Shown: positions 42,189 to 53,371, counted from the first letter of the stretch. The stretch: 64,000 nucleotides of DNA from Pedobacter namyangjuensis (GCF_003313325.1 NZ_QMHQ01000001.1:1302001-1366000), one strand, 5' to 3'. The notes: generated by a model from the sequence alone, not told the origin. Translations and numbers: made by a program.

Positions 42189-42884
42189 TTATGTCGCCCA
42201 ACTAAATTTATCATTTCTTGTCAAATATGCCTTGTCTATGTCAAGGTCATTGCTAAAAGTGTCAACGATAATGGCTAAAATTTCTTGTCTGTTGATTGTT
42301 CCTTTTCTTCGTCTAACAGCAACGTAATTTTCTGTGACGAGTTTTTCTGTCAACTGTCGTACTGTATTAATCTCAAACTCTTTTGCAAAGAATTTATATG
42401 CTGTCCAACCAATAGTAATAAAGAACAATAAACCTGTTATAGCAAATTGCCACTTAAAGAAGAAGGTAATAAGCGAAGCCACAATGCCAATAAATATTGT
42501 CCAACCAAACCAAGATTTAATGTCCAAGATTTTTAGGGTTATATTTAATTCGTCCTGAAATTCTTTGATTTTTTGTATACGATTATCTTTTGGAAAGATG
42601 TCTTGCAATTTGGTGTCTAAGGTTATTGTTTTTGCGTCTATAAGTTGGGTAGATGCAATTGCATTGCGAACTTTATAAAATGCTTGTTGGGTTGTGCAGT
42701 CGTCTGAATTGTCTCCTTGAAGTTTGGTTGTAAAAATGTCGCATAGGTCGCCAAATGTTTGGACATTGTAGAAAGCATCTTTCTCAAACTTTAAGCCAAA
42801 TGACTTTTCAAGTTTTAGAACTACGTCAAAGATGACTTCGTCTTCGTAGTTGTCAAGTTTAGTTATGTCGTTAAGTACTGTCAT
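42189..42884 (-). CDS. hypothetical cassette protein, ACP-like N-terminus and two membrane segments
   Basis: A 231-residue protein. Residues 12-55 (EDEVIFDVVLKLEKSFGLKFEKDAFYNVQTFGDLCDIFTTKL) resemble the helical acyl-carrier-like DUF1493 fold but lack a phosphopantetheine Ser. Residues about 125-165 contain two membrane segments. The C-terminal part (RQEILAIIVDTFSNDLDIDKAYLTRNDKFSW) is a second ACP-like helix set. First gene of array 2. Arms GTTGGTAGCA (42173) and TGCTACCAAC (42890) are perfect. Confidence 0.7.
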   Translation of the reverse strand: MTVLNDITKLDNYEDEVIFDVVLKLEKSFGLKFEKDAFYNVQTFGDLCDIFTTKLQGDNSDDCTTQQAFYKVRNAIASTQLIDAKTITLDTKLQDIFPKDNRIQKIKEFQDELNITLKILDIKSWFGWTIFIGIVASLITFFFKWQFAITGLLFFITIGWTAYKFFAKEFEINTVRQLTEKLVTENYVAVRRRKGTINRQEILAIIVDTFSNDLDIDKAYLTRNDKFSWAT

Positions 42885-42896
42885 TGCATTGCTACC

Positions 42897-42926
42897 AACT
42901 TGTGTATAAGTCTGACATTTTCAGAC
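42897..42926. promoter_or_regulatory. array-2 leader junction (attI-like) with hairpin
   Basis: AACTTGTGTATAAG (42897-42910) follows the right arm of the first cassette. It is immediately followed by GTCTGA-CATTT-TCAGAC (42910-42926), a 6-bp inverted pair. The first 14 bases match the array-1 end at 12 positions. Such a site would be the docking point for new cassettes. Confidence 0.6.
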
Positions 42927-42992
42927 ATATCCTTCTTGTTTACTACGGATAGGTCTGGTATCAGTCATCCTAAATATAAATGTATTTAAAAA

Positions 42993-43124
42993 TTATAGAT
43001 CATCAAAAGGACTTTTAATTTGTACTCTGTTTATTAAATCTACATCCTTTTTAAAATAAATTGCAATTCTGCGCTTACCGTTATGCAATACTGCGGATGC
43101 ACTCCAAATCTTATTTTCATCCAT
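42993..43124 (-). pseudogene. N-terminal remnant of a tyrosine recombinase
   Basis: A 43-codon ORF whose ATG overlaps the stop of the upstream Zn-ribbon gene (TGATG). The text MDENKIWSASAVLHNGKR, then RIAIYFKKDVDLINRVQ resembles the opening of Bacteroidota tyrosine-type recombinases (a K..W...VLH.GK.RIA.YF..DA.LI.R.K pattern preceding RWS...K.WH). The ORF stops where the RWS...WH block should begin, so only the first ~40 residues remain. It lies about 90 bp outside the array-2 leader, in the same direction as the cassettes. The match is from memory of the family and needs a search. Confidence 0.5.
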
Positions 43125-43477
43125 CACTTTTCCTCCCTTTTTACCAATAAAACATCCTCATTTTCTAATAGAAGATAACCATATTCATAACAAAAAATGT
43201 AAGTTGTTCCTTTTTGGGTTTCGTAAGTGTGCGTATGATAGTTGAAATTGAAACCCTTATCTGTTAAAGCGCTCCTCTTAACTTTAGTTTTTCCTGTTGG
43301 ATTTTTCGACGCTAAAATTTTTCTGTTTCGCTTAAGGATTTGGTCAATTTCTTTAACTACAGCTTGGTCTTTGCCTTTGAGCTTGTTATTGTAATTACTT
43401 CTGCACTGGTCGTCACAGAATTTTTTATCTACTCTGCCTCTAAGCAAAGTATTGCAGTCTAAACAGAAATTTTCCAT
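43124..43477 (-). CDS. Zn-ribbon (DUF2116-like) protein conserved in Bacteroidota
   Basis: A 117-residue protein: FCLDCNTLLRGRVDKKFCDDQCRSNYNNKLKG is a Cys4 zinc ribbon. It is followed by DQILKRNRKILASKNPTGKTKVKRSALTDKGFNFNYHTHTYETQKGTTYIFCYEYGYLLLEN. This combination is a recurrent short Bacteroidota protein of unknown role. Its stop overlaps the start of the recombinase-like remnant. Confidence 0.85.
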   Translation of the reverse strand: MENFCLDCNTLLRGRVDKKFCDDQCRSNYNNKLKGKDQAVVKEIDQILKRNRKILASKNPTGKTKVKRSALTDKGFNFNYHTHTYETQKGTTYIFCYEYGYLLLENEDVLLVKREEK

Positions 43478-43565
43478 AGCTTACCTCGGTAATTTACGGG
43501 ATGATTACCTAAACTTACTAAAAATATCGAATAAAAAACGTTAACCAAGTCAGCTGTAGGGTGTA

Positions 43566-43583
43566 TTATCCGTGTATATACGG
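43566..43583. repeat. CCGTATATACACG element, inverted copy
   Basis: Reverse complement of CCGTATATACACGGATAA; the arms ATCCGT and ACGGAT form a near-palindrome. The related copy at 13538-13565 carries a 10-bp insertion. It lies upstream of ssb. Confidence 0.55.
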
Positions 43584-43693
43584 ATATAAGCGTGTAACCT
43601 CCGAATAATTTTTTGCCATGTTTGCAACTTTGTCCTGTCGGTAGTCGTGGTGGCTACTGTTCGTTAAAAATTAGAAACTTAAATTTAAAGATC

Positions 43694-44038
43694 ATGGAAA
43701 GTGCAATTAACAAAGTAGTATTAAGCGGCTGTGCAGGTGCTGATGCAGAAATTAGAACATTGGCAAACAACCAAAAACTAGCCCGCGTAAGTATGGCCGT
43801 TAACGAATATTTTAAAAATGCCATGGGCGAGGAAGTGAAAAAAACGCAATGGTTTTCGTTAACTTTTTGGAACGCAAAGGCGGATGAAGCAATTGAACAG
43901 ATTAAAAAGGGAACCAGGTTTTCTATTGAAGGTAGATTGCAAACCAACCATTACGAAGCTAAGGATGGTACCAGGCGTTTTAGTACCGAGATTGTTGTTA
44001 ACGAGTTAAACGTGCCAACCTTAGAAGTTGCAAATTAA
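43694..44038 (+). CDS. ssb: single-stranded DNA-binding protein
   Basis: A 114-residue OB-fold protein: MESAINKVVLSGCAGADAEIRTL, ARVSMAVNEYFKN, TQWFSLTFWNAKADEAIEQIKKGTRFSIEGRLQ and YEAKDGTRRFSTEIVVNEL. It binds ssDNA in replication and repair. It is short (lacks the acidic C-terminal tail of the main SSB), so it may be a secondary copy. The ATG at 43694 is chosen over an upstream codon at 43613 because the extension has no SSB content. Confidence 0.93.
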   Translation: MESAINKVVLSGCAGADAEIRTLANNQKLARVSMAVNEYFKNAMGEEVKKTQWFSLTFWNAKADEAIEQIKKGTRFSIEGRLQTNHYEAKDGTRRFSTEIVVNELNVPTLEVAN

Positions 44039-44073
44039 ATTATGAAAAGCTGTAGCAGAATAAACGAGTTCTG

Positions 44074-46122
44074 TTACAGCTTTACACTTATCCCGGTGTA
44101 GAAATTACGCTTTGCAGCAGGATTAAAATATCGGTTGCCAACGGCGTTTAAGTCGTTGCCTAGGCTGTAACTTTCGTTAAGTAGGTTGTTGATTCCAACG
44201 TTAAAACCCAATTGAGTTTTGCCAAGTTTTATCTGGGTAATTCCGGCTTTTAATTCTAACAAATGATATCGCTCTGCAAAAGCCGTATTGGCATCATTAA
44301 GCGGAAGCGCCGCAGTAAAATAGTGTTGAGCGTAAAAGTAGATGTTCATTTTAAAGTCTAGATTTATGCCACTGGTTAGCACATGTGCTGGTACGCCACT
44401 TAATTTGTTATTGGCAAAATCGCCTTCGGTGCCGTTGAAGTTGCTAAACTTGAAATTGCTGTAGGTATAACTGTTACGTAGCTGAATACCACTTAAAATT
44501 CCGGTCGCATCATTGTTTTTTAAGAGCCATAATGCAGTTTGTAATTCTGCACCAAATTGTTTTGTGCCACCTGCATTAATAAAATATTCATTATCGTTAA
44601 CGTTAAGCCTGCGGACGATGGTTTCTTCCAATCCGAAATAGAAAAGATTTGCATCAACGTAAAATCTTTTATCAGTTGATTCAAATCTCAAACCACCCTC
44701 GTAATTCCAGCCAGCTTCTGCATTAAGTTCCGTGTTAATGATATTGTCTGATGGGCGAACCTCGGCAAGGGTAGGAGGAGAGTAACCTTTGGCCACCGAT
44801 GCTCTGGCAGAGAAATTCTTAGTGATTAAATAGGAAGTTGCCAGTTTGGGCATAAGTTTGGTTTTGAAAGCTCGCTTTTGCTCGGCAATTGCTATAGGGA
44901 AATGAGATTGATAACGATAATTATAAAAGTTTAAGCTTGTGCTAATTTCAACTAACCAACGATTGCTGATATCAAAATTTACCTGTAAAAATGCGAATGT
45001 TTGGTTTGCCCTCAGGTCATCATCCACCCTTAAAGCAGTTGGTGAACCGCCATTATTTCCAAAATTTTTAAAATCTGTAGCAGTGCTGGCTGTTTCAACT
45101 CCTGCTTGCAGCTTACTTTTAAAATCTTCGTTACCTATGGTATAGTCGAAAAAGCTTCTTAGGCCTAAGGTGTTTTCCAAACGTTTTTCGTAGTTGGTAA
45201 TAAACGGGTTTTTAAAATCTGTATAAGATCCAAAAACCGAAACTACATGTTTTAGTTGTTCATTTAGCTTGTACTGATGGCTTATTCCAGCAAATATGGT
45301 TTTGTTATAAATGCCGGCTTGCTGACTAACCGCTCCTGGCAAAGTTGCAGTAGCTGGTCGGGCCGATTTTGGATTTTCGGCAAATTGTTGCGCCGTTAAA
45401 CCACCAGGGGTTTGATAACCTAAATCGCTATAGAAAACAAAAGCATTTAAGCTACCTCGTTCATTATAATCCCATTGATGTTTGGTTTGAAAGTACATTC
45501 TTTCAAGCGCACTATTTTCACGGTAGCCATCACTTCTTTGATAACCTTGCGTTACCGAAAATTTATAGTTTTTATACGCTTGTTGCACCTTTGCCGTTTG
45601 GTGAAAAAGACCGTAGCTACCAGCATTTAAGTTTATCTCAGCAAAATTTGTAGCGTTTAACCCAGTGTTTATTAGAATCGCACCGCCGGTATTGGCGCCG
45701 AAACTGCTTGCCTGTGGACCCTTATAAATTTCTATATCGCCTATGGCTGCAACGTCTAAAAGATTTGAGTAGGTGTTGCCTCCTGCATCCGTTAAGGGAA
45801 ACTCATCTATATAAATCTTAACATTTCTAATCCCAAACGGCGATCTTAACAAACTGCCACGTAACGATAAGCGGTAACTTCCAGGCGAACGTTCTTCCAT
45901 TCTAACGCCCGCAATGTTGTTTATTAAACTTACCATAGAAGCGCTGGGCTGACGAGCAATTAAACTGCTGTCTAAAACGCCAACACTATTTGCCGAACGC
46001 AACAATTGTTGCGGATTGTTGTAGCCTTTAACTACAACTTCGTTAAGTTTTTTAACGGTATCTACTTGGGCGTTTGCATAAATTGAAGTAAGCGTTGCTA
46101 ATAGGGTAAAAAGATATCTCAA
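44074..46122 (-). CDS. TonB-dependent outer-membrane receptor
   Basis: A 682-residue protein with signal peptide (MRYLFTLLATLTSIYANA). The plug domain has LNEVVVKGY, NIAGVRMEERSPGSYRLSLRGS, IYIDEFPLTDAGGNTYSN and IEIYKGPQASSFGANTGGAILI. The barrel ends RNFYTGISVKL with a terminal hydrophobic residue. It imports a siderophore, cobalamin or similar ligand; the substrate is not evident and I see no riboswitch upstream. It converges with ssb across 35 bp. Confidence 0.93.
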   Translation of the reverse strand: MRYLFTLLATLTSIYANAQVDTVKKLNEVVVKGYNNPQQLLRSANSVGVLDSSLIARQPSASMVSLINNIAGVRMEERSPGSYRLSLRGSLLRSPFGIRNVKIYIDEFPLTDAGGNTYSNLLDVAAIGDIEIYKGPQASSFGANTGGAILINTGLNATNFAEINLNAGSYGLFHQTAKVQQAYKNYKFSVTQGYQRSDGYRENSALERMYFQTKHQWDYNERGSLNAFVFYSDLGYQTPGGLTAQQFAENPKSARPATATLPGAVSQQAGIYNKTIFAGISHQYKLNEQLKHVVSVFGSYTDFKNPFITNYEKRLENTLGLRSFFDYTIGNEDFKSKLQAGVETASTATDFKNFGNNGGSPTALRVDDDLRANQTFAFLQVNFDISNRWLVEISTSLNFYNYRYQSHFPIAIAEQKRAFKTKLMPKLATSYLITKNFSARASVAKGYSPPTLAEVRPSDNIINTELNAEAGWNYEGGLRFESTDKRFYVDANLFYFGLEETIVRRLNVNDNEYFINAGGTKQFGAELQTALWLLKNNDATGILSGIQLRNSYTYSNFKFSNFNGTEGDFANNKLSGVPAHVLTSGINLDFKMNIYFYAQHYFTAALPLNDANTAFAERYHLLELKAGITQIKLGKTQLGFNVGINNLLNESYSLGNDLNAVGNRYFNPAAKRNFYTGISVKL

Positions 46123-46572
46123 GCGTTTATATTTTTAAATGATAAAGGATTTTGGCAAAGGTATTGATTGTTGTTTAACAGTAATAACATATCGTCTTGT
46201 TTTCGCTCTTTGCCGCGGGGCGGGGCAAGGTAATTTGTCTTGATGCCAAAGTACCCAAAACATCAAGCTTTTAGTTAGCTCATTAATACTAATAGGAACA
46301 GATTAATATCATAAGTAGGAACGATTTTTACTCCCGCCGTTCTTTCTGCCCTGCGCTTTTGAGTAGGAAAACCCCTCCTTTTGTTAGAGAGGAGGGGCTG
46401 GCCAACTTATTTTCTTAAGCAATAAATTGTTGTTAAGCGTTATGCTAGCGGATTATGCCCGCCTTGATCTCTGGTTACCTATTCGTCAAGGAAAAGGTTA
46501 GAGCCATTTGGCGGTGGCGAGCTAATAGTTTGCAGATCCCTCTAAACTAGGGATGAAAGAATGAAAATCACT
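46123..46572. other. gene-free stretch with two hairpins
   Basis: No ORF supported. CTTGATG and CATCAAG (46239-46267) form a perfect 7-bp stem. CCCCTCC and GGAGGGG (46372-46397) form another. The first motif (TCTTGATGCCAAAGTACCC) resembles a dispersed Sphingobacteriaceae palindrome known to me from memory. The rest is unremarkable. Confidence 0.5.
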
Positions 46573-47895
46573 CTACTTCGCTGCAACCCTCCAAATCACA
46601 CCACTAACGTCATCTGCTACTAATAAAGCACCGTCTTGGGTAAGGGCAACACCAACTGGTCGGCCATACACCAAACTCTTATCAGGGTTAGCAATAAAGC
46701 CAGTTAAAAAATCTTCTACCTTTCCAGTTGGCTTTCCATCTTTAAAAGGAACAAAAGCAACTTTGTATCCTACCAACTTAGAGCTGTTCCAAGAACCGTG
46801 CTGACCGATAAATGCACCGCCTTGATACTTTGCAGGAAATTTGTTAGCCGTGTAAAAAGCCAAACCTAACGAAGCGGTGTGCGAGCCAAGAGGCACATCT
46901 GGTACAATAGCTTTTTTAACCAATTCTGGACTTTTACCCGCCATACGCGGATCTTCGTTTTGGCCAAAATAAGAATATGGCCATCCGTAAAAACCACCTT
47001 GTTTAACACTTGTAATATAATCCGGAACTAATCCATCTCCCAAACCATCGCGTTCGTTAACGGCTGTCCATAATGCATTGGTTCCTGGCGCCCAAGCCAT
47101 GCCCACTGGGTTACGTAAACCACTACCATAAATTTTTTCGCCTGTTCCATCCGGATTAACCTCTAAAATGGCAGCTCTTCTAACTTCGTGCTCCATACCG
47201 TTTTCGCCAACATTGCTTCCAGAACCTACAGAAATATAGATTTTAGATTTATCAGCATTAACCAGTAAATTTCTAGTCCAATGGTTGTTGTAACCACCGG
47301 CCGGAAGTTCTACAATTTTTTTACCCGGTTTGGTAATTTCCGTATCGCCTGGTTGATAAGGGAATTGCCATAAACCGTCGGTATTAGCTACATAAAACGA
47401 GTTATTGATAAAAGCAACGCCATAAGGCTGATTTAAACCTGCCAAAAACGTGGTGATTAATTCTGGTTTACCATCTTTATCTGCATCGCGAAGCAATAAA
47501 ATCGTATTTACGCTTTTGCCAGAAACCTCAGACTTTGCTTTACCGGAAATGGCGTTTGCCGCTTGTTCGGCAACGCTACGCTCTGAGTTAGAGAGCACTA
47601 CAATTATGTCGCCATTAGGTGCTACAACAATATTTCTCGGGCTTTTCATTTGATCGGCAAACTTGCTAACCACAAAGCCCTCTGGCGCAGTTGGCATCTT
47701 GTCTGCTGGCCAAGCAATAACTTTACTAAAATTGTTTTTAGACGATTTTTCGTCTGGCGCTGGTAAATTCAGCTCTTTGCCTGTTGCAGTTTGTACAGTA
47801 TCGCTCTGCGCCGTTTGCTGGCTGTTTGAGTTGCTGTTGCAGGCAAATAAGAACGCTGAGGCTATAGGAAGGATGAATAGGGAATGTTTTTTCAT
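46573..47895 (-). CDS. lipoprotein PQQ-type sugar (sorbosone) dehydrogenase
   Basis: A 440-residue lipoprotein (Cys in AFLFACNSN). The six-bladed beta-propeller repeats of the soluble glucose/sorbosone dehydrogenase family are visible: FADQMKSPRNIVVAPNGDIIVVLSN, GLNQPYGVAFINNSFYVANT, GGYNNHWTRNLLVNADKSKIYISVGSGSN, YGSGLRNPVGMAWAPGTNALW, and GFYGWPYSYFGQNEDPRM. It probably oxidises aldose sugars with PQQ in the periplasm. Substrate unknown; no PQQ-synthesis genes are in the window. Confidence 0.9.
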   Translation of the reverse strand: MKKHSLFILPIASAFLFACNSNSNSQQTAQSDTVQTATGKELNLPAPDEKSSKNNFSKVIAWPADKMPTAPEGFVVSKFADQMKSPRNIVVAPNGDIIVVLSNSERSVAEQAANAISGKAKSEVSGKSVNTILLLRDADKDGKPELITTFLAGLNQPYGVAFINNSFYVANTDGLWQFPYQPGDTEITKPGKKIVELPAGGYNNHWTRNLLVNADKSKIYISVGSGSNVGENGMEHEVRRAAILEVNPDGTGEKIYGSGLRNPVGMAWAPGTNALWTAVNERDGLGDGLVPDYITSVKQGGFYGWPYSYFGQNEDPRMAGKSPELVKKAIVPDVPLGSHTASLGLAFYTANKFPAKYQGGAFIGQHGSWNSSKLVGYKVAFVPFKDGKPTGKVEDFLTGFIANPDKSLVYGRPVGVALTQDGALLVADDVSGVIWRVAAK

Positions 47896-47958
47896 GATTA
47901 CTGTTTAAATTAATACATTTTAAACATCAAAAATGATAAGTTGTTTTTGGCTAAGGAC

Positions 47959-48462
47959 TTAAAAAATCAACCTCCAATTATAAAGCTCGTCGTCTTCGCC
48001 AACTTTAACAAAATTGTTTTTCTCTAAAATTTTGTAAGAAGCCGGGTTAGATTTCGCCGTTTGCGCAAAAACAGATTTTACAAACTCTTGTCGCTTTGCC
48101 CAATCTAAAATGCATGCAATGGCCTCAGTCATATAACCCTTGCCTCTGTAAGCCTCATAGGTTAGGTAGCCTAATTCCACTTCTCCATCAACATCTGGCT
48201 CGCCAACGAAACAAATATCGCCTACCATTCGGCTTTCAGACTTTAAAATTATGGCCCACAAGGTAGAGAATAGATGGTTTTTACCGCTGTCGCTGAGGTT
48301 TGGTAAGATTGTTTCTTCAATAGATGCTATAATTGCTTGCGTAATGGTTTTTGGTGTTGGGTTTAATTTTAGTTCTCGCTCTAAAGAATTGTCATTCGCC
48401 ATATATTTAAACAATTGACTGGCAGATAGCGGCTTTAAAATTAGGTTTTTGCTCGAGATCAT
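47959..48462 (-). CDS. GNAT N-acetyltransferase (RimJ/RimL-like)
   Basis: A 167-residue protein: an N-terminal LILKPLSASQLFKYMANDN, VGDICFVGEPDVDGEVELGYLTYEAYRGKGYMTEAIACILDWA (acetyl-CoA site) and SYKILEKNNFVKVGED. It belongs to the ribosomal-protein-Ala acetyltransferase-like group. The acyl acceptor is unknown. Confidence 0.9.
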   Translation of the reverse strand: MISSKNLILKPLSASQLFKYMANDNSLERELKLNPTPKTITQAIIASIEETILPNLSDSGKNHLFSTLWAIILKSESRMVGDICFVGEPDVDGEVELGYLTYEAYRGKGYMTEAIACILDWAKRQEFVKSVFAQTAKSNPASYKILEKNNFVKVGEDDELYNWRLIF

Positions 48463-51369
<2,907 letters not shown>

Positions 51370-51409
51370 TATCAATTCCTTTATTGGCGTCCTCGCCAAC
51401 AAAGGTAAG

Positions 51410-51440
51410 GCCGTCCCGAAAATATCGGGATGGCTTTTTT
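51410..51440 (+). terminator. rho-independent terminator of icd
   Basis: GCC-TCCCGA and TCGGGA-GGC form a stem around AAATA, followed by six T. It ends 71 bp after the icd stop. Confidence 0.85.
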
Positions 51441-51668
51441 ATTGAATCAATCTGTAGGGTGGTATCACACCCAATCGATTTGATAATTGATGCTAGTTGC
51501 GAAACCACCCAGTAGGCGAAATTGAGCGTATAATTCCCCTCTTTTAGGAGGGTGGTCGCAAACCACGCTACGCCCAACCTCTTGAATAGTTTATGCGCAA
51601 TACATGTCACCATTTGGAGGGGGTAAAGGGGAGGATTAACATGTCGATTGATTTAGGTAAACACCGTT

Positions 51669-52223
51669 TTAAAACATAGACTTTGCTTGTGGTAACAAAA
51701 AGTGTAGGATGAAAAAGGCAATGGATGCTAAAAGTAAGATGAAGAATAGCGTAAAAGACTTATTCGGCTCTTGGTCTTGATTATATGCATTAAATCTGTC
51801 TGCATCTAGTTTGTATACACGTGCAACATCTTCTCCAATTTCCGATTTCTTTATCCATACCGTTATCTCATCTGCACGCTTAAGCAGGAGGTTTATTTTT
51901 TCCATGGAATTGTCGTTATTGTGAATTAATTCTATTGGTTGCCATAACTCAAATTTTTGACTATTTCCTATCAACCTAAATCTTAGGATAGCTCTCTTTG
52001 AAATATATTCTTGAGAATAACGACTTTTTATTTTTATATCTTCAATAGATACATCAGATATTTCTAGTTTACCATTAAATTTTGACAATGCATTTTCTGG
52101 AAATAATAGATTGGTAAATAGTATGTACGCTGCAAACGCTAAAGAAAAAATTCCAAAAATAAATAATCTTGTAATTGCCAAGTTGCATTGTGTTAAGACC
52201 TCTAAAATACTGTTTTTAGTCAA
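51669..52223 (-). CDS. hypothetical membrane protein, paralogue 1
   Basis: A 184-residue protein with an N-terminal membrane segment (about 16-37) and a C-terminal one (about 160-177), enclosing an extracytoplasmic domain with FRLIGNSQKFELWQPIELIHN and DEITVWIKKSEIGEDVARVYKL. The 52285-52773 gene has the same layout and FRLMGNKKFF...SEVTVSIRKGEANEDLPKVYKV, so the two are tandem paralogues. Family unknown. Confidence 0.72.
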   Translation of the reverse strand: MTKNSILEVLTQCNLAITRLFIFGIFSLAFAAYILFTNLLFPENALSKFNGKLEISDVSIEDIKIKSRYSQEYISKRAILRFRLIGNSQKFELWQPIELIHNNDNSMEKINLLLKRADEITVWIKKSEIGEDVARVYKLDADRFNAYNQDQEPNKSFTLFFILLLASIAFFILHFLLPQAKSMF

Positions 52224-52284
52224 GCGACCAAAATTGACGTTAGCAATCTTCAGGCAATCCGTTGGTTACTCACCAACCGAAACC

Positions 52285-52773
52285 TTAGATCAGTTTCCGG
52301 TTTACCAACAAGTAGAAAACAAATCCGCCTACGCCTATTAAGACTAGCATAATAAATGTTTCAGCATTGTCACCAGGTTTCTTTTTAATCTCATAAACAA
52401 TTTCTCCATCTGCTACAACCTTATAAACCTTGGGTAAGTCTTCATTAGCTTCGCCTTTTCTTATCGATACAGTCACTTCGCTAGCGTCACTCAACGCCTT
52501 ATTCACGCCGCCAAAAACGTTAAATCCTTGGTGCACTTTATCTATGTCCATTTTAAGATTAAAGAACTTTTTATTTCCCATCAATCTAAATGTAAACACA
52601 GCAGTTTCAATAGAATCCTGACTGCTGCTCAACTCTTTTTTTATAATGATGTTTCTATAGTAGGCTTTGCCCGTTATTGCCACCAAATTATCGTTGCCAA
52701 ATAAAAAGTTGGTAAGTAGCAGATAGCCACCATAAATAACAGCGAATAGAAAAACATTAAAGAGATGTTTCAA
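52285..52773 (-). CDS. hypothetical membrane protein, paralogue 2
   Basis: A 162-residue protein with N- and C-terminal membrane segments (about 5-23 and 140-157) and a middle domain sharing TFRLMGNKKFF, EVTVSIRKGEANEDLPKVYKV with the neighbouring paralogue. Probably arose by local duplication. Function unknown. Confidence 0.72.
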   Translation of the reverse strand: MKHLFNVFLFAVIYGGYLLLTNFLFGNDNLVAITGKAYYRNIIIKKELSSSQDSIETAVFTFRLMGNKKFFNLKMDIDKVHQGFNVFGGVNKALSDASEVTVSIRKGEANEDLPKVYKVVADGEIVYEIKKKPGDNAETFIMLVLIGVGGFVFYLLVNRKLI

Positions 52774-52865
52774 TTTAAACTAATCTTTTAGTTAAATGTA
52801 AATAGAATTTGGTTAAAAACAAATTTTGTAGCCAATGGTTATTCATACTATAAAACGATAAGGCT

Positions 52866-53288
52866 ATGAGTACTGAACCAAACCAAAAACCGCAAGGAGC
52901 ACACGACAAGCTTCACCCAAGTGATCTTGGCGAAACTAAAGATTTTAACGATTTATCATTTGATAAGGACAAGCAGAGTTACGAGTTCGACGTAAAAGGA
53001 GACGATAAGGATTATGATCATCCTATGCCGTACGAAACCGTACCGACTGGTGCAATTGACGACGATTCGACCTACGACGAAGCAAACCCTTACGTAGGCG
53101 ACGAGTATGCAAGCAATGAAGACAAGGCAAAAGACAAGTTAGAAGAATTGGGTATGCATGTAGATACCACTGGCGAAAGCGTTTTGCTGAGTGCAGAAGA
53201 CGAAATATTAGCAAGAACAGAAGAAGACGATAGGGACGACCTGGATGAAGAGGGTTATCCGAAAAACGATGCACCTAATGCCGTTTAG
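52866..53288 (+). CDS. hypothetical acidic protein
   Basis: A 140-residue very acidic, hydrophilic protein (PSDLGETKDFNDLSFDKDK, DDKDYDHPMPYETVPTGAIDDDSTYDE, EDDRDDLDEEGYPKND) with no hydrophobic core to speak of; likely disordered. I know no function. A good start ATG and strong open frame in the expected spacing support it as a gene. Confidence 0.75.
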   Translation: MSTEPNQKPQGAHDKLHPSDLGETKDFNDLSFDKDKQSYEFDVKGDDKDYDHPMPYETVPTGAIDDDSTYDEANPYVGDEYASNEDKAKDKLEELGMHVDTTGESVLLSAEDEILARTEEDDRDDLDEEGYPKNDAPNAV

Positions 53289-53371
53289 GCGTTAGGTGTT
53301 TAAAGTTATCGTTTATTAGTTGCCGGTTATCGGTTTTTATCTAAAACCGAAAAGCGATCAATGAAAAACGT

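Larger units (their letters stand above)
31395..42910 (-). mobile_element. cassette array 2 (twelve units, fourteen genes)
   Basis: Twelve units on the minus strand, read from 42884 down to 31476, separated by repeats 8-18 and closed distally by repeat 7. Two units hold two genes each (33113-33823, 37702-38540). Eleven of the thirteen repeats in the region are exactly 124 bp. The promoter-proximal end is AACTTGTGTATAAG (42897-42910), and a recombinase-like remnant (42993-43124) lies about 90 bp beyond it in the same orientation. Confidence 0.78.

Noticed and set aside
45369..45653. Plus-strand ORF inside the TonB receptor gene
   Set aside because: Shadow of the long receptor reading frame on the other strand.
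44074..46260. Cobalamin riboswitch upstream of the TonB receptor
   Set aside because: I searched the 46123-46260 region by eye for the conserved B12-box and saw only two simple hairpins.
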